The notes under the pieces: model-generated | The model's database searches: none | What the model saw: the letters and a program-made list of their open reading frames with translations, nothing else | What the model was told of the DNA's origin: nothing | In this document: positions 52,229 to 60,579 of the stretch, in pieces | Layout: the number at the start of each line of letters is the position of its first letter | Numbering within the stretch: position 1 is the stretch's first letter | Source: a virus | Strand: one strand, 5' to 3' | DNA: 64,000 nt | Virus record (IMG/VR): IMGVR_UViG_3300020471_000004 | Location: 168,693 to 232,692 of that record | Made by a program: the position numbers and the translations under genes

Positions 52229-53638
52229 ATGCAATATAAAGTGCCGCGCGTAGTATGTGATGACTTTACAAATGTAGAGTTAAAAAATTCAGACAGAGCT
52301 TACTCAGGCTTTGTTATAAGTTTCTTCAATGTAGGTGAGGACCTGCCGTTTAGTAAAAATCAGACCTTAGCTGGCTTGCGTGTAGAAATGCGAAACGGTG
52401 AAATCTATAGCAACACAAGCCAACCTGTTCGGGTAATGTCTGTAGAAAAAAGCTCTAACACCAATTCTTATCTAGCCGAGTTTGCGTATATTGCCGAACC
52501 GTCTACGAACAGTGCTGATACCCAATATCTGTATTGGGCTAACAAGATACTTGAAGAAGGTGCGCATTCAGGTAACCGTACTGATACAGATACAATCAAG
52601 CTGTTTGGTGATGCACAAATGAAATTTGACCTTCGCGAAGGTCTCCCTGTTCTTACAACAAAGCAAGTTAACATAAGTGCTTTAAAGAAAGAGCTTTGCT
52701 GGTTCATGCGTGGTGAAACCAACATAAAGACTTTAGGTAGCGCAATATGGAACGCATGGTCAACTGAATCTGGTGAACTAGGTCCAGTATACGGCGAACA
52801 GTGGAGAGGCTGGTTATCGTGGCACGAAGTTCACGAGTCTCAATCTGAAAAAATAAAATTCTTAGAAGAACGAGGGTATACCAAAGGTTATCAAGTCGGT
52901 TGTTTTCTTCTATACCACAAGCGTATCGACCAAATTGCAAATCTAGTAAACGAACTAAAGACAAACCCTAATACCCGCCGTATGATCGTTACTGCCTGGA
53001 ATCCTGGTGTAGACCCAGATACCAAGCTTTCGCCTAACAAAAATGCTGAACTAGGTATGCAAGCTCTTCCTCCTTGTCACACTATTTGGCAAGTGGGCTG
53101 TACTCAGATTCCTACCCAAACAGAACGCGAAGCAGAGTGGTTACGATTACAAGCTATAAAGACCATGCATGAAATGGACGTAAGCTTTGACGAAGGCTAT
53201 GTGTTAAGTCATAACCTCTGGGCACTTCATGTTTCTGATACTGCGAAAGCAATGGACGAAACCTCAGAAGAAGTAGTCTTAAAATCTGCTCTAGACCAAG
53301 TAAATGCTCCTGAGTATTACTTAGACCTTAAGCTTTACCAACGTAGTGCTGATTGGTTCCTTGGTGTGCCCTTTAATATAGCCAGCTACGCTATGCTTGC
53401 AGAAATACTGGCAGCACACACAGGACATGTTGCGCGTAACTTCTACCACACGTTCGGCGATTTCCACATTTACGAAAACCATGTAGCGCAGATCAAGATG
53501 CAGATGCAACAAGAACACAGAGCACTGCCCCGCTGTTACATTAAACCTAAGCAAGATATAGCTTACTACACCCATGAAGATATTCATGTATTAGGTTATC
53601 AAGGCGGTATCAAGCTTACAGGTGCAGTAGCAGTATAG
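52229..53638 (+). CDS. thyA: Thymidylate synthase (ThyA type) with extension and insertion
   Basis: Methylates dUMP to dTMP using methylene-tetrahydrofolate. Diagnostic phrases: GPVYGEQWRGW, the catalytic Cys283 in ALPPCHTIWQ, LYQRSADWFLGVPFNIASYAML and FGDFHIYENH. The protein is 469 residues, against about 264 in E. coli. The extra parts are an N-terminal domain of about 85 residues of unknown fold and an insertion of about 60-70 residues (around 291-360) between CHTIWQVG and LKLYQRSAD, so the nucleotide site is split in sequence. A terminator follows. Confidence 0.93.
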   Translation: MQYKVPRVVCDDFTNVELKNSDRAYSGFVISFFNVGEDLPFSKNQTLAGLRVEMRNGEIYSNTSQPVRVMSVEKSSNTNSYLAEFAYIAEPSTNSADTQYLYWANKILEEGAHSGNRTDTDTIKLFGDAQMKFDLREGLPVLTTKQVNISALKKELCWFMRGETNIKTLGSAIWNAWSTESGELGPVYGEQWRGWLSWHEVHESQSEKIKFLEERGYTKGYQVGCFLLYHKRIDQIANLVNELKTNPNTRRMIVTAWNPGVDPDTKLSPNKNAELGMQALPPCHTIWQVGCTQIPTQTEREAEWLRLQAIKTMHEMDVSFDEGYVLSHNLWALHVSDTAKAMDETSEEVVLKSALDQVNAPEYYLDLKLYQRSADWFLGVPFNIASYAMLAEILAAHTGHVARNFYHTFGDFHIYENHVAQIKMQMQQEHRALPRCYIKPKQDIAYYTHEDIHVLGYQGGIKLTGAVAV

Positions 53639-53643
53639 AACTT

Positions 53644-53668
53644 AGCGGGCTTGTCCCGCTTATTTTTT
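53644..53668 (+). terminator. Rho-independent terminator after thymidylate synthase
   Basis: AGCGGG-CTTGT-CCCGCT stem-loop (6 base pairs) followed by TATTTTTT. A standard intrinsic terminator in the 40-base gap; its loop carries the CTTGTC core seen in the terminator at 48782. Confidence 0.88.
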
Positions 53669-53678
53669 AGGAAGCACA

Positions 53679-54740
53679 ATGAATATAAAAAGTAGATCAG
53701 AGGCAATACCTCCAACATATACCCAAAGATACAGCTCTACACTAGGTTACATTGACCTACAAGAACCTACGAATACAGGCAAGTACGTTATAATGTACCA
53801 TGCCGGTTGCAATGACGGACTAGTTGGTGCAGGTATAGTGTACAAATACCTCACCTCAAACAAACGAATAGACTTAGACTATGTTAAATGCATACCTGTG
53901 TCTTACGGCAAACCAATACCTGAAATAGATGCAGAAACAGTATTGGTTTATATAGTAGACTTTGCTTATGGCCCGCAAGAGCTTTTTGAATACGCAAAAG
54001 CCAGGCCCGACACAGACTTTCTTACAATAGACCACCATGCAAGTGCCTCAGAAAAGTGGGACGGTGTTACAAACACTCCGAACAATGTGTGTACCTACAT
54101 CGATTCTAGCGGAGAATTTAGCGGTGCAGGCTTAGCGTGGGATATTCTTTATCCTGAAAAAGAAGCACCTGACTTGGTCAAAGACGTACAAGACCGAGAT
54201 TTGTGGAAGTTCAAAAGGTCAAACAGTAAAGAAGTACACCAGTATTTGCTAATGTTAACCAAAGACGACCAGTACATTCCTGAATACGTAGCTAACAAGT
54301 TTCTCAGTCCTAGACTAGAACACAGAGCGTATACTCATGCAGTCTCTCAGGGTATTCCTCTAAAGGCACAGTTCGATACCTTTATTAAAATGTCTGCCCA
54401 AAACGCTTTTGTAAGAGTTCTTACTTTGAGAAATAAAGAGTATTTGGTGGTTATGGTAAACTGCTCTATATACTCTTTTATAAGTGATACTTGTGATTAC
54501 ATTTTGGAAAACGCTGATGAATTTGGCATAAACGAAAATGACACTACTGTTATTGCTTTTAATCAATCTGACTTCGACAAAGTGAATCTTAGTTTTAGAA
54601 GCAAAAACAAAACAGCCAAAGTATTAGCAGAGCATTTTGGAGGTGGAGGTCATCCTAATGCCGCAGGTGCTAAAATAAAATATTTTGAATGGCAAATGGT
54701 AGGAAACTTATTAGACAAAGTACCTAATAAGGAGTCTTGA
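53679..54740 (+). CDS. DHH-family phosphoesterase
   Basis: A 353-residue member of the DHH/DHHA1 superfamily, which includes NrnA-type oligoribonucleases, RecJ and cyclic-dinucleotide phosphodiesterases. Metal-binding motifs: H41-x-x-C44-N-D46-G (usual DHDxDG, first Asp replaced by His/Cys context), VDFAYG, D118-H-H120 in TIDHHAS, and the DHHA1 phrase FGGGGHPNAAGA (about 319-330). It may degrade short RNA/DNA oligonucleotides or cyclic-dinucleotide signals; the substrate cannot be fixed from sequence. The gene follows a terminator and starts a new unit. Confidence 0.85.
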   Translation: MNIKSRSEAIPPTYTQRYSSTLGYIDLQEPTNTGKYVIMYHAGCNDGLVGAGIVYKYLTSNKRIDLDYVKCIPVSYGKPIPEIDAETVLVYIVDFAYGPQELFEYAKARPDTDFLTIDHHASASEKWDGVTNTPNNVCTYIDSSGEFSGAGLAWDILYPEKEAPDLVKDVQDRDLWKFKRSNSKEVHQYLLMLTKDDQYIPEYVANKFLSPRLEHRAYTHAVSQGIPLKAQFDTFIKMSAQNAFVRVLTLRNKEYLVVMVNCSIYSFISDTCDYILENADEFGINENDTTVIAFNQSDFDKVNLSFRSKNKTAKVLAEHFGGGGHPNAAGAKIKYFEWQMVGNLLDKVPNKES

Positions 54741-54744
54741 CATA

Positions 54745-54912
54745 TTGTTTAAAAGTTTAGCAGGGGCATGGTTAATAATTTACTTTATTATTTGTCCCTT
54801 AGCGTCATTATTAGTTATAGCAGGAATTGCCCCAAGCTATTCATTATTAATTTCGTTAGGAGTAGTAATACTAACTATTATCAGAATAGACAAATCACTA
54901 AGCAAGGGCTAG
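54745..54912 (+). CDS. Tiny two-span membrane protein (TTG start)
   Basis: A 55-residue frame with AAGGAG about ten bases upstream of a TTG start. It has two hydrophobic stretches (AGAWLIIYFIICPLASLLVI and YSLLISLGVVILTII) and a basic tail (DKSLSKG). No ATG is available in frame. Gene content is supported by gap fit and membrane pattern. Confidence 0.5.
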   Translation: MFKSLAGAWLIIYFIICPLASLLVIAGIAPSYSLLISLGVVILTIIRIDKSLSKG

Positions 54913-54928
54913 CGTACTGTTAGCCCTT
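54904..54928 (+). promoter_or_regulatory. Stem-loop upstream of a Shine-Dalgarno site
   Basis: AAGGGCTA and TAGCCCTT pair perfectly (8 base pairs) around GCGTACTGT; AAGGAG begins one base later, upstream of the 54942 start. There is no T-run, so it is more likely a translation or mRNA-stability element than a terminator. Confidence 0.5.
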
Positions 54929-54941
54929 AAGGAGAATCCGG

Positions 54942-55376
54942 ATGTTAGATCTAACGGTAGAGGAAATTACCGCAAATGCTTATCAATTATTCGGACCTGA
55001 CGTAGATCCCTCTATAGTAGAGAGATATGTTCAGTCTGTCCAATCCCTAGACTTTGAAAACAAAGTTCCTTCTATTCTAAGACTTAACTCTTACGCAAAC
55101 GCCAAACAGGTGTATCAATATGCGCGACTTGATTACAATACTAAAGTAAGAGAGTTGCAAAAGATGAGCGGGGAAATACTTCATGCAGAACCAGACAAGC
55201 CTTATAGTTCCCAGTCTCAACTTCTTGACCACATAAAAAATCTTTTAAATCAAATCAAAATCGTAAACAGCAAACTTGAAACCGCTCATAGGCTTGTAGT
55301 GCCAGGACAAGACCCAAAGGTCGACCAGATAAACTCAGAGCTTGAAGAAATTTACCCTATTGTTCCCAGCGTATAG
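54942..55376 (+). CDS. Hypothetical helical protein
   Basis: A 144-residue helical protein, not recognised. The Shine-Dalgarno sequence AAGGAG overlaps a hairpin. It is the last gene before the non-coding RNA. Confidence 0.75.
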   Translation: MLDLTVEEITANAYQLFGPDVDPSIVERYVQSVQSLDFENKVPSILRLNSYANAKQVYQYARLDYNTKVRELQKMSGEILHAEPDKPYSSQSQLLDHIKNLLNQIKIVNSKLETAHRLVVPGQDPKVDQINSELEEIYPIVPSV

Positions 55377-55384
55377 CTATAAAT

Positions 55385-55413
55385 CTGACAATACTAATTT
55401 ACATTTGTAATAC
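55385..55413 (+). promoter_or_regulatory. Possible sigma-70-type promoter of the non-coding RNA
   Basis: CTGACA (55385-55390), a 17-base spacer, and TAATAC (55408-55413), with a TG just upstream; an alternative reading of the -10 is TGTAAT at 55406-55411. Correct spacing and position directly before the folded, gene-free stretch support it. The -10 match is moderate. Confidence 0.5.
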
Positions 55414-55419
55414 GTTAAG

Positions 55420-55689
55420 TACTACACCGGCTGTAAACCGATTAGGAATGTCTCGGTTTGTAAGACATTATCCAGGTCAGTATTAACACATGTGCTAGGA
55501 GAGGAATAATTCAGGAGAGGGCCTGACCGCGAGATAGCATAACTTTACTGGGCAGGGATCGAACAAGAAGACATTACAAGGAACGTGAGTCTAAAGCGTA
55601 TAGATAATGCTTGCTACGTATTTAATACACAGACGCTCATCTGTCGGACGCTATACGTTTTCCAATATTGTGTTTATTGGTCTTGTTTT
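55420..55689 (+). ncRNA. Candidate structured non-coding RNA, about 270 nt
   Basis: No frame of useful length covers this stretch, yet it contains extended complementarity. TGTAAACCG (55432-55440) pairs with CGGTTTGTA (55454-55462), which is itself the loop of AATGTCT/AGACATT (55447-55453 with 55463-55469), giving a pseudoknot or switch. GGTCAG (55475-55480) pairs with CTGACC (55523-55528). AAAGCGTATAG (55593-55603) pairs over 11 bases with CTATACGTTTT (55651-55661), enclosing two small hairpins (GTAT-ATAC and ACAGA-TCTGT) in a three-way junction. A promoter-like sequence precedes and a terminator-like hairpin ends it. It is not tmRNA, RNase P RNA or a tRNA by inspection. Function unknown. 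Confidence 0.65.
55662..55689 (+). terminator. Probable Rho-independent terminator of the non-coding RNA
   Basis: CCAATA (55662-55667) pairs with TATTGG (55675-55680) around a 7-base loop, followed by TCTTGTTTT. Short AT-containing stem, but correctly followed by a T-rich tail. Confidence 0.6.
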
Positions 55690-55721
55690 AACCTGCACTC
55701 TTTTCTTTGAGGGAAGATAGA

Positions 55722-56498
55722 ATGGATATACTTAATAGCTCTAATATGTTTAGTGAGATGCCTTCTTCACCGATCAAAGGTTTCACTTCTGAGTTGACCA
55801 ATTTCTTGGCATACACAGGAGAGAGAGGCTTCCATAGACTAGAGCTAGACAAAATAGAAATTATCTCTAACGGAATGCTTACAGGCATAATAGGGACAAG
55901 TGCTGTAGTACAAGGCACTCGTCAACTAGCTGTAGTAAGTATTGCGATAGATTTCGCACGTTTATTTCAATTGATATTCGACAAAGATCTTGTTAAAGGA
56001 ACTGCCGAAGATCCTTGCGTTATCACATTGGCTTGGTTCAAACATCACCGTGACTCCTACCTACAAAGCTTCCGAAGTCCTATCTGTTGGAACTTATCTT
56101 TATACCGAGGTGCTAGTTTAGCTAGAACAGGTACTCATGTAAACAATGCACTTAACAAAGGCATTGACCCTTCTCCTAATATCGATGACGTATTCAATCG
56201 TTACCGCAAAGGTATCGATAATCTCGGTAAAAACTGCAAAGACTACAGTGAAAAAGAATACTGTAAACTTCATAGTATGTTAGCAATGTTGTTAGAGTGC
56301 ACCAGCTTAGACTATTCTAAAATTGGTATGCACATAAACAATCTTCAATTCCTCTCTACGTTGAAAAATCAGTTATGCCAAGTCAAAGAAGGTCACGCAC
56401 CTATTCATCAGTTTGACCCCGGTCGGATTCTAAAGGTATTTAAAAAATCTTTTGATGAAAAATCATTTGAATATATTGTAGATAGTTTAAAGTTGTAA
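55722..56498 (+). CDS. Hypothetical protein
   Basis: A 258-residue helical protein, not recognised. The ATG at 55722 follows GAGGGAAG, so it is preferred to the upstream TTG at 55707. It has scattered Cys residues and a helical Lys-rich C-terminus. Its gene follows the non-coding RNA on the same strand, so read-through or co-regulation is possible. Confidence 0.78.
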   Translation: MDILNSSNMFSEMPSSPIKGFTSELTNFLAYTGERGFHRLELDKIEIISNGMLTGIIGTSAVVQGTRQLAVVSIAIDFARLFQLIFDKDLVKGTAEDPCVITLAWFKHHRDSYLQSFRSPICWNLSLYRGASLARTGTHVNNALNKGIDPSPNIDDVFNRYRKGIDNLGKNCKDYSEKEYCKLHSMLAMLLECTSLDYSKIGMHINNLQFLSTLKNQLCQVKEGHAPIHQFDPGRILKVFKKSFDEKSFEYIVDSLKL

Positions 56499-56510
56499 AA
56501 TCGGAGATAT

Positions 56511-56792
56511 ATGGGTTGGGAAAAAGACAAAAACCAACCTGGCTTTCTTGTTAACTCGGGCTTTTCTAATAGCAACCCGATTGACCTAAGTAAGATAACA
56601 CCAGGTAAAACAAAAGTAGGCTTACATCCGCCTAAAGGATGTTGTGGTAATACTCTTTGTATGGCAGAATATACAGTGATGGGAGTAGGAAGGTATGCAG
56701 ATAAACAAGGTGCTAAAACTATCTTGTTTAGACTGGAAGGCGGATTGTTTATAGAACACACGCAAATCAATTATATACTGACTCCTGAATAA
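56511..56792 (+). CDS. Hypothetical small protein
   Basis: A 93-residue protein, not recognised, with a Cys cluster KGCCGNTLC (about 42-50) that could bind metal. A GGAG Shine-Dalgarno sequence precedes it. It is the last gene of the plus-strand block. Confidence 0.75.
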   Translation: MGWEKDKNQPGFLVNSGFSNSNPIDLSKITPGKTKVGLHPPKGCCGNTLCMAEYTVMGVGRYADKQGAKTILFRLEGGLFIEHTQINYILTPE

Positions 56793-56796
56793 AAAT

Positions 56797-56834
56797 AAAG
56801 CCGGTCGCATCGTAAAAGATGGCCGGCTTTTTTT
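56797..56834. terminator. Bidirectional terminator between convergent genes
   Basis: AAAGCCGG pairs with CCGGCTTT, with an inner CATC/GATG helix; T-runs follow on both strands (TTTTTTT on plus; the mirror of AAAAATAAA on minus). It separates the plus-strand block from the minus-strand block. Confidence 0.9.
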
Positions 56835-56842
56835 GTGGTTCT

Positions 56843-59221
56843 TTAAAAGATTTGTACGTCACCGTCTAAGCTATATAAGTTAGTAGCTCTTTGGCTTCCT
56901 GCTCCGCGTCTTCCTCGAACAAGTCTATAAAGAATCTCACCGTTCTCGACATCTATGCCTGTTACTTCAACAGGAACAAATGCACGACCTTGCTTTATAG
57001 TATAAATAGGAGTCTGAATAAGTAACGTATTTCGTTTAGAGTATTCACGACTTAGCCTGTTTAGTTGGTTACGCTTTTGAGTAACCAGTGCAGCCTTACC
57101 TGTACTCCTTTCCAGTTCACGTAGTTCTTCAATAAGGCTAGATACCTTTGAAGTTATCGCAGACTTAACTTCAATGTTTTGGCTTATCTTTTTCAAAGCA
57201 TGGCAACGCGCTGTCTTTTCCTTAGGATAAGGTTTCATACGTGTTGCAATAGTAACGCTAATTCTAGGAGCAGAGGTTTCTGCCATGAGATCCATCTTAG
57301 CACCTAAAGCGTTACCGTAAAGCCTTTCCAGTCTACGTGTAAAGTTCTCAGCCTCTTCTATGAACTTCTTGTTCACTGTATCAGTAACCAGAACAAACGC
57401 TGCTTTGCCTGATTTAGTTTTACCAATACGTTGGTCTAACTTGGCAGTTTCTTTGGTGAATATACCTGTTAATGCTTTGTCTACCACAATTGCTTTGCGA
57501 AGCTCTTTCATTATAGAGGTTTCATTGCCAGGGTATACAAAAGCACTAGGTTCCCAATCGTCTTTGTATGCAGGAACTTCCACCGTTTCATCGTATAAAG
57601 TAACACCTTTAGGTAAGTACCCGTCTTTTACTTTACGACCTTCTTTACGTACTGCTGTAACTACAGGTCCTACCAGATAGCCTAGATTGTTCTTGTTAGA
57701 TTTCTCTAAGAAAGAAGCCTTATCACTTGAGTACTTAACAATAGTAGCAGAGCTTGCTAGGTTTGCAAATCTAGGCATAAAACGGTCTAGACGTTGACGT
57801 AGATCTTTTTCAGTAGTGTCCCACATAAACGCATATTTAGGATCGTTTGCATCGTGTCTAAAGAAAGCTACGAATACTGGATCTTTTGTGCGCTTAGTAG
57901 ATGTTTTAGGCTTAACTTCAACAGTTTCGGTGCGCATCTGAGTCAGGCTTTTAACTCCGCGTCTAACTACTTGGTCAATAGCACCATTACCCTTCAGAAG
58001 CTTAACACCTGCTCTGCGTCCTGCAAAACCTTTACTGTTCTTGATCAAAAGCTGTGCTTCTCTTTCTGAAAGAACAAACTCTTCACCATCGTGGTCTTCT
58101 ACCAAGTGTACGCCGTCTTTGTCTAGACGGATACCGAATATTTCACCTGTAGAAATAGTAGTTTCGAATTCAGGATGGTGGTCACGGTAACGTCTGTTGG
58201 TCTTGCCTACATACTTGTACCATGCATATTTGGTATAAACCAATTTCTTGGCGCTTTCTGACAGTAGACCTGTGGTGTGTTTTTGAGGAAATATTTCGCT
58301 GCTGCTTACACTCTCTGCAAAATGGATAGCGGCTTGGCGGGCCTCAGTTTGGTCAGAGATAGTGTATACACCTTGACCTTTAGGAACTTCTTCTACAAAG
58401 TTAAGTTCAGGGCGGTAGTGTCCTGTTTGGTCATGCTGAGGAGAAGTAATAATAAGCTTAAAGCCTTTATCATTCTCTGAGTCTAGGCGAACTTTGTATT
58501 CACGGTCTTCACTGCTATAAAAATTTCGCGCTTGGTCGATAGCTTCTTGTGCGTTAGATGGTCTAAAACCGCAATCGCCTTGTTTTACAGACTGACCTGG
58601 TTTGAAGCCGAACATTGCACGATGCGACCACCCGTACCATTTATTGTCCTTAGAAGAAAAACCTATGCTACAAACACGGCTATTTTCTGAAATAGGCATA
58701 GGTAGTATACCCATATTCTCGCAGATATGTTTAGCATCTTCTGGTGTACCGATATAAACACCTTCAGGGTTATACGCACTGCTCATTGTAAAAGGTTTAC
58801 CTAGTTGCAGGTTTTCGCCTACTTCAACGTATTCTTCTACAGTAGTGTAGTAGCCTTGCTTTAAAGTTGATGTATCTTGTGCTACCGTACGCTTGTACAT
58901 ATTAGGATATTCGGTAGATTCATACCCTTCCAGTTGAGCGGCAAAATCATTTGCAAAATTTTGATGTAGATTCGTAGTTTCGTTAGGTCCTGTTTCATCG
59001 TCCCATTCACTTGTGATGTTGCGACTAGGTTCCCACTGCCAGTTACCTCCAGGCTTACTAGGTATCTTTGTTTCGTTACCGATAGGCTGTAGGTTTTGAG
59101 GATCAAACATTTTATCTTCGCGCTCGATTGTAGATACTTCGCTGTGCGAAATAAATGCTTGCTGTGTTTGGAAATCGAAAAAGTATTGCTTGGTGTTCAT
59201 GCCTGACTCAGACAAAAACAT
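56843..59221 (-). CDS. Large hypothetical protein
   Basis: A protein of about 792 residues, not recognised. The frame is open to a TTG at 59341, but that codon is inside a strong hairpin; I use the ATG at 59221 (MFLSES), with ATGs at 59200 and 59107 as alternatives. The first 130 residues are polar; the middle is strand/helix mixed, Trp/Tyr-rich near residues 230-260, and the C-terminal 250 residues are basic and helical. No enzyme motif is visible. Its size and place beside replication-linked genes might suit an injected virion protein, but this is a guess. Confidence 0.75.
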   Translation of the reverse strand: MFLSESGMNTKQYFFDFQTQQAFISHSEVSTIEREDKMFDPQNLQPIGNETKIPSKPGGNWQWEPSRNITSEWDDETGPNETTNLHQNFANDFAAQLEGYESTEYPNMYKRTVAQDTSTLKQGYYTTVEEYVEVGENLQLGKPFTMSSAYNPEGVYIGTPEDAKHICENMGILPMPISENSRVCSIGFSSKDNKWYGWSHRAMFGFKPGQSVKQGDCGFRPSNAQEAIDQARNFYSSEDREYKVRLDSENDKGFKLIITSPQHDQTGHYRPELNFVEEVPKGQGVYTISDQTEARQAAIHFAESVSSSEIFPQKHTTGLLSESAKKLVYTKYAWYKYVGKTNRRYRDHHPEFETTISTGEIFGIRLDKDGVHLVEDHDGEEFVLSEREAQLLIKNSKGFAGRRAGVKLLKGNGAIDQVVRRGVKSLTQMRTETVEVKPKTSTKRTKDPVFVAFFRHDANDPKYAFMWDTTEKDLRQRLDRFMPRFANLASSATIVKYSSDKASFLEKSNKNNLGYLVGPVVTAVRKEGRKVKDGYLPKGVTLYDETVEVPAYKDDWEPSAFVYPGNETSIMKELRKAIVVDKALTGIFTKETAKLDQRIGKTKSGKAAFVLVTDTVNKKFIEEAENFTRRLERLYGNALGAKMDLMAETSAPRISVTIATRMKPYPKEKTARCHALKKISQNIEVKSAITSKVSSLIEELRELERSTGKAALVTQKRNQLNRLSREYSKRNTLLIQTPIYTIKQGRAFVPVEVTGIDVENGEILYRLVRGRRGAGSQRATNLYSLDGDVQIF

Positions 59222-59310
59222 TTCATTTTCAATTAAAGTAAATATATGGTGCATACAAAGTCCATTAATCAGTTGGTACAGGCGGATTGCCTTAGTAGTC
59301 AGGCCCGAGT

Positions 59311-59344
59311 AGCTTGCAAGTAAACTTCTAAAGTATTGCAAGCT
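59311..59344 (-). promoter_or_regulatory. Stem-loop in the leader of the large protein gene
   Basis: AGCTTGCAA and TTGCAAGCT pair perfectly (9 base pairs) across a 16-base loop. On the minus strand it lies upstream of the likely start at 59221 and sequesters a potential TTG start. It may control translation or protect the 5' end of the message. Confidence 0.5.
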
Positions 59345-59419
59345 TTTAATATTTGTTCGGTGATTATTTCACCTTTTTACCGTAGAGTGCATTTTAACAT
59401 TACCGAATACGCGCACAAG

Positions 59420-59905
59420 CTAGTCCTCTTTTGTAGGGACGTCAAACAGCGCTCTTTCGCTATGCTCCATTATGTATGCAAGTCTACTGAATTCAGCAAT
59501 GTATTTGTTTTTAAGTAAATCTTTTTCAGGCACTCTCATACCTATGTAGTAAGACTTAGGCTTCCAGTCTACGTTACACCATTCGTGTACTCTTCCTTTG
59601 TGTACATTAAAGCTATGCTGCATAAGGTCCCAACGTCCTTTAGAGTCTTTGAATACATAGTATCCGATATAAACGTCTTGACCTGCGGCTTTGTGAACAG
59701 TGGTAGCGTATTTGGTAGTATCTGTAGCAGGATATTTAGCTACTCTTTTACCTTTAGGTATAATAGGTAACTTGTAAAGTCGCGCACGGATATCCTGCAT
59801 GTGGCTGTAACGTTTTTCTAAACTATCAATAACGTCCGCAGGTAAAGCAAGCGGCTTAGGATGCTTAGATACACTTTCGCTTATTAAGTCTAGAATAATT
59901 TCCAT
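59420..59905 (-). CDS. Hypothetical protein
   Basis: A 161-residue protein starting MEIILDLISES. I take the ATG at 59905, which overlaps the thymidylate kinase stop (TAATG); the frame is open to a TTG at 59929. It is rich in Lys, Tyr and His with Trp in the second half, and unrecognised. Its N-terminus resembles those of three other proteins nearby (61275, 60579, 63282). Confidence 0.78.
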   Translation of the reverse strand: MEIILDLISESVSKHPKPLALPADVIDSLEKRYSHMQDIRARLYKLPIIPKGKRVAKYPATDTTKYATTVHKAAGQDVYIGYYVFKDSKGRWDLMQHSFNVHKGRVHEWCNVDWKPKSYYIGMRVPEKDLLKNKYIAEFSRLAYIMEHSERALFDVPTKED

Positions 59906-60579
59906 TAGCGTACCTTTGTTAGAACCCAATTAAGTACGGTAGCAGTTACTTCATCAGGTTCTTTATCAGAAGTATCAACATACAAGTGGTTAGACTCTGT
60001 TATCAGCTCCCTCACCTTAAAGCTAGACAAAGCAGTTCGGTATGCCTCTGAAAGTCGGTCACCGTCATCAAAAGCTTTTTCGATTTGGTCATCTGTGCTG
60101 TCTTGTGCCTGCCTTTCATTGTTAGCAATAGCGAGTTGTTTACGCTTGTGTGCGTTTTGACCGTCTACATCTAGAATGATGTAGTTTACCTGGATGCCTG
60201 CCTGTTTAAATCTATTAAACAAATATTTGCGAGAAGCAAAGAAGAGTTCGTAAAGATCACTCTTGGTATAAATGCACTGGTAAGCATAGGTAGATAAATC
60301 AAACCTGTCTGTTACCCAAACCCGGCTAGAGTCTTGGCTTGACTGTACCATGCGATCAACAAGCAGCGCTCTAGAAAACCACATACCAAAGAACATGCTA
60401 GTGTTATCTACAGGATTGGTTTTTAGAAAAGTTCTAACCTGCTCTCCGAATTCTGTTCCGCCAGGCTCCCGAAACATTGCTGTGTTGTACTTTAAGCCAG
60501 TCAGAGTCTGGTGTATCGCCTCTGCGCATCCTGATTTACCTGAATATTCAGGTCCTTCTACTACAAAAATCTGTTTCAT
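59905..60579 (-). CDS. tmk: Thymidylate kinase
   Basis: Phosphorylates dTMP to dTDP, continuing from thymidylate synthase. Signature: P-loop GPEYSGKSG (residues 9-17, Lys15), REPGGTEFGE (about 38-47), the DRFDLSTYAYQ dTMP-binding phrase (about 91-101), and an Arg/Lys-rich lid region. 224 residues, normal for the family. It makes up with thymidylate synthase and dCMP deaminase a full dTTP-supply set, but on the opposite strand. Confidence 0.92.
   Translation of the reverse strand: MKQIFVVEGPEYSGKSGCAEAIHQTLTGLKYNTAMFREPGGTEFGEQVRTFLKTNPVDNTSMFFGMWFSRALLVDRMVQSSQDSSRVWVTDRFDLSTYAYQCIYTKSDLYELFFASRKYLFNRFKQAGIQVNYIILDVDGQNAHKRKQLAIANNERQAQDSTDDQIEKAFDDGDRLSEAYRTALSSFKVRELITESNHLYVDTSDKEPDEVTATVLNWVLTKVR

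Noticed and set aside
52229-53638. Intein in thymidylate synthase
   Set aside because: The insertion is only 60-70 residues and has no N-terminal Cys/Ser with HN-Cys/Ser end.
55540-55580. GGATCGAAC, the reverse complement of a tRNA T-loop
   Set aside because: No T-stem, anticodon arm or acceptor stem can be formed around it on the minus strand.
55420-55689. Group I intron, tmRNA or RNase P RNA
   Set aside because: The conserved core sequences of these RNAs are not visible and no coding exons flank it in a way that suggests splicing.
59222-59341. Full-length frame of the large protein from TTG 59341
   Set aside because: That codon is paired inside a 9-base-pair hairpin and lacks a Shine-Dalgarno sequence; still, the chosen ATG is only a best guess.
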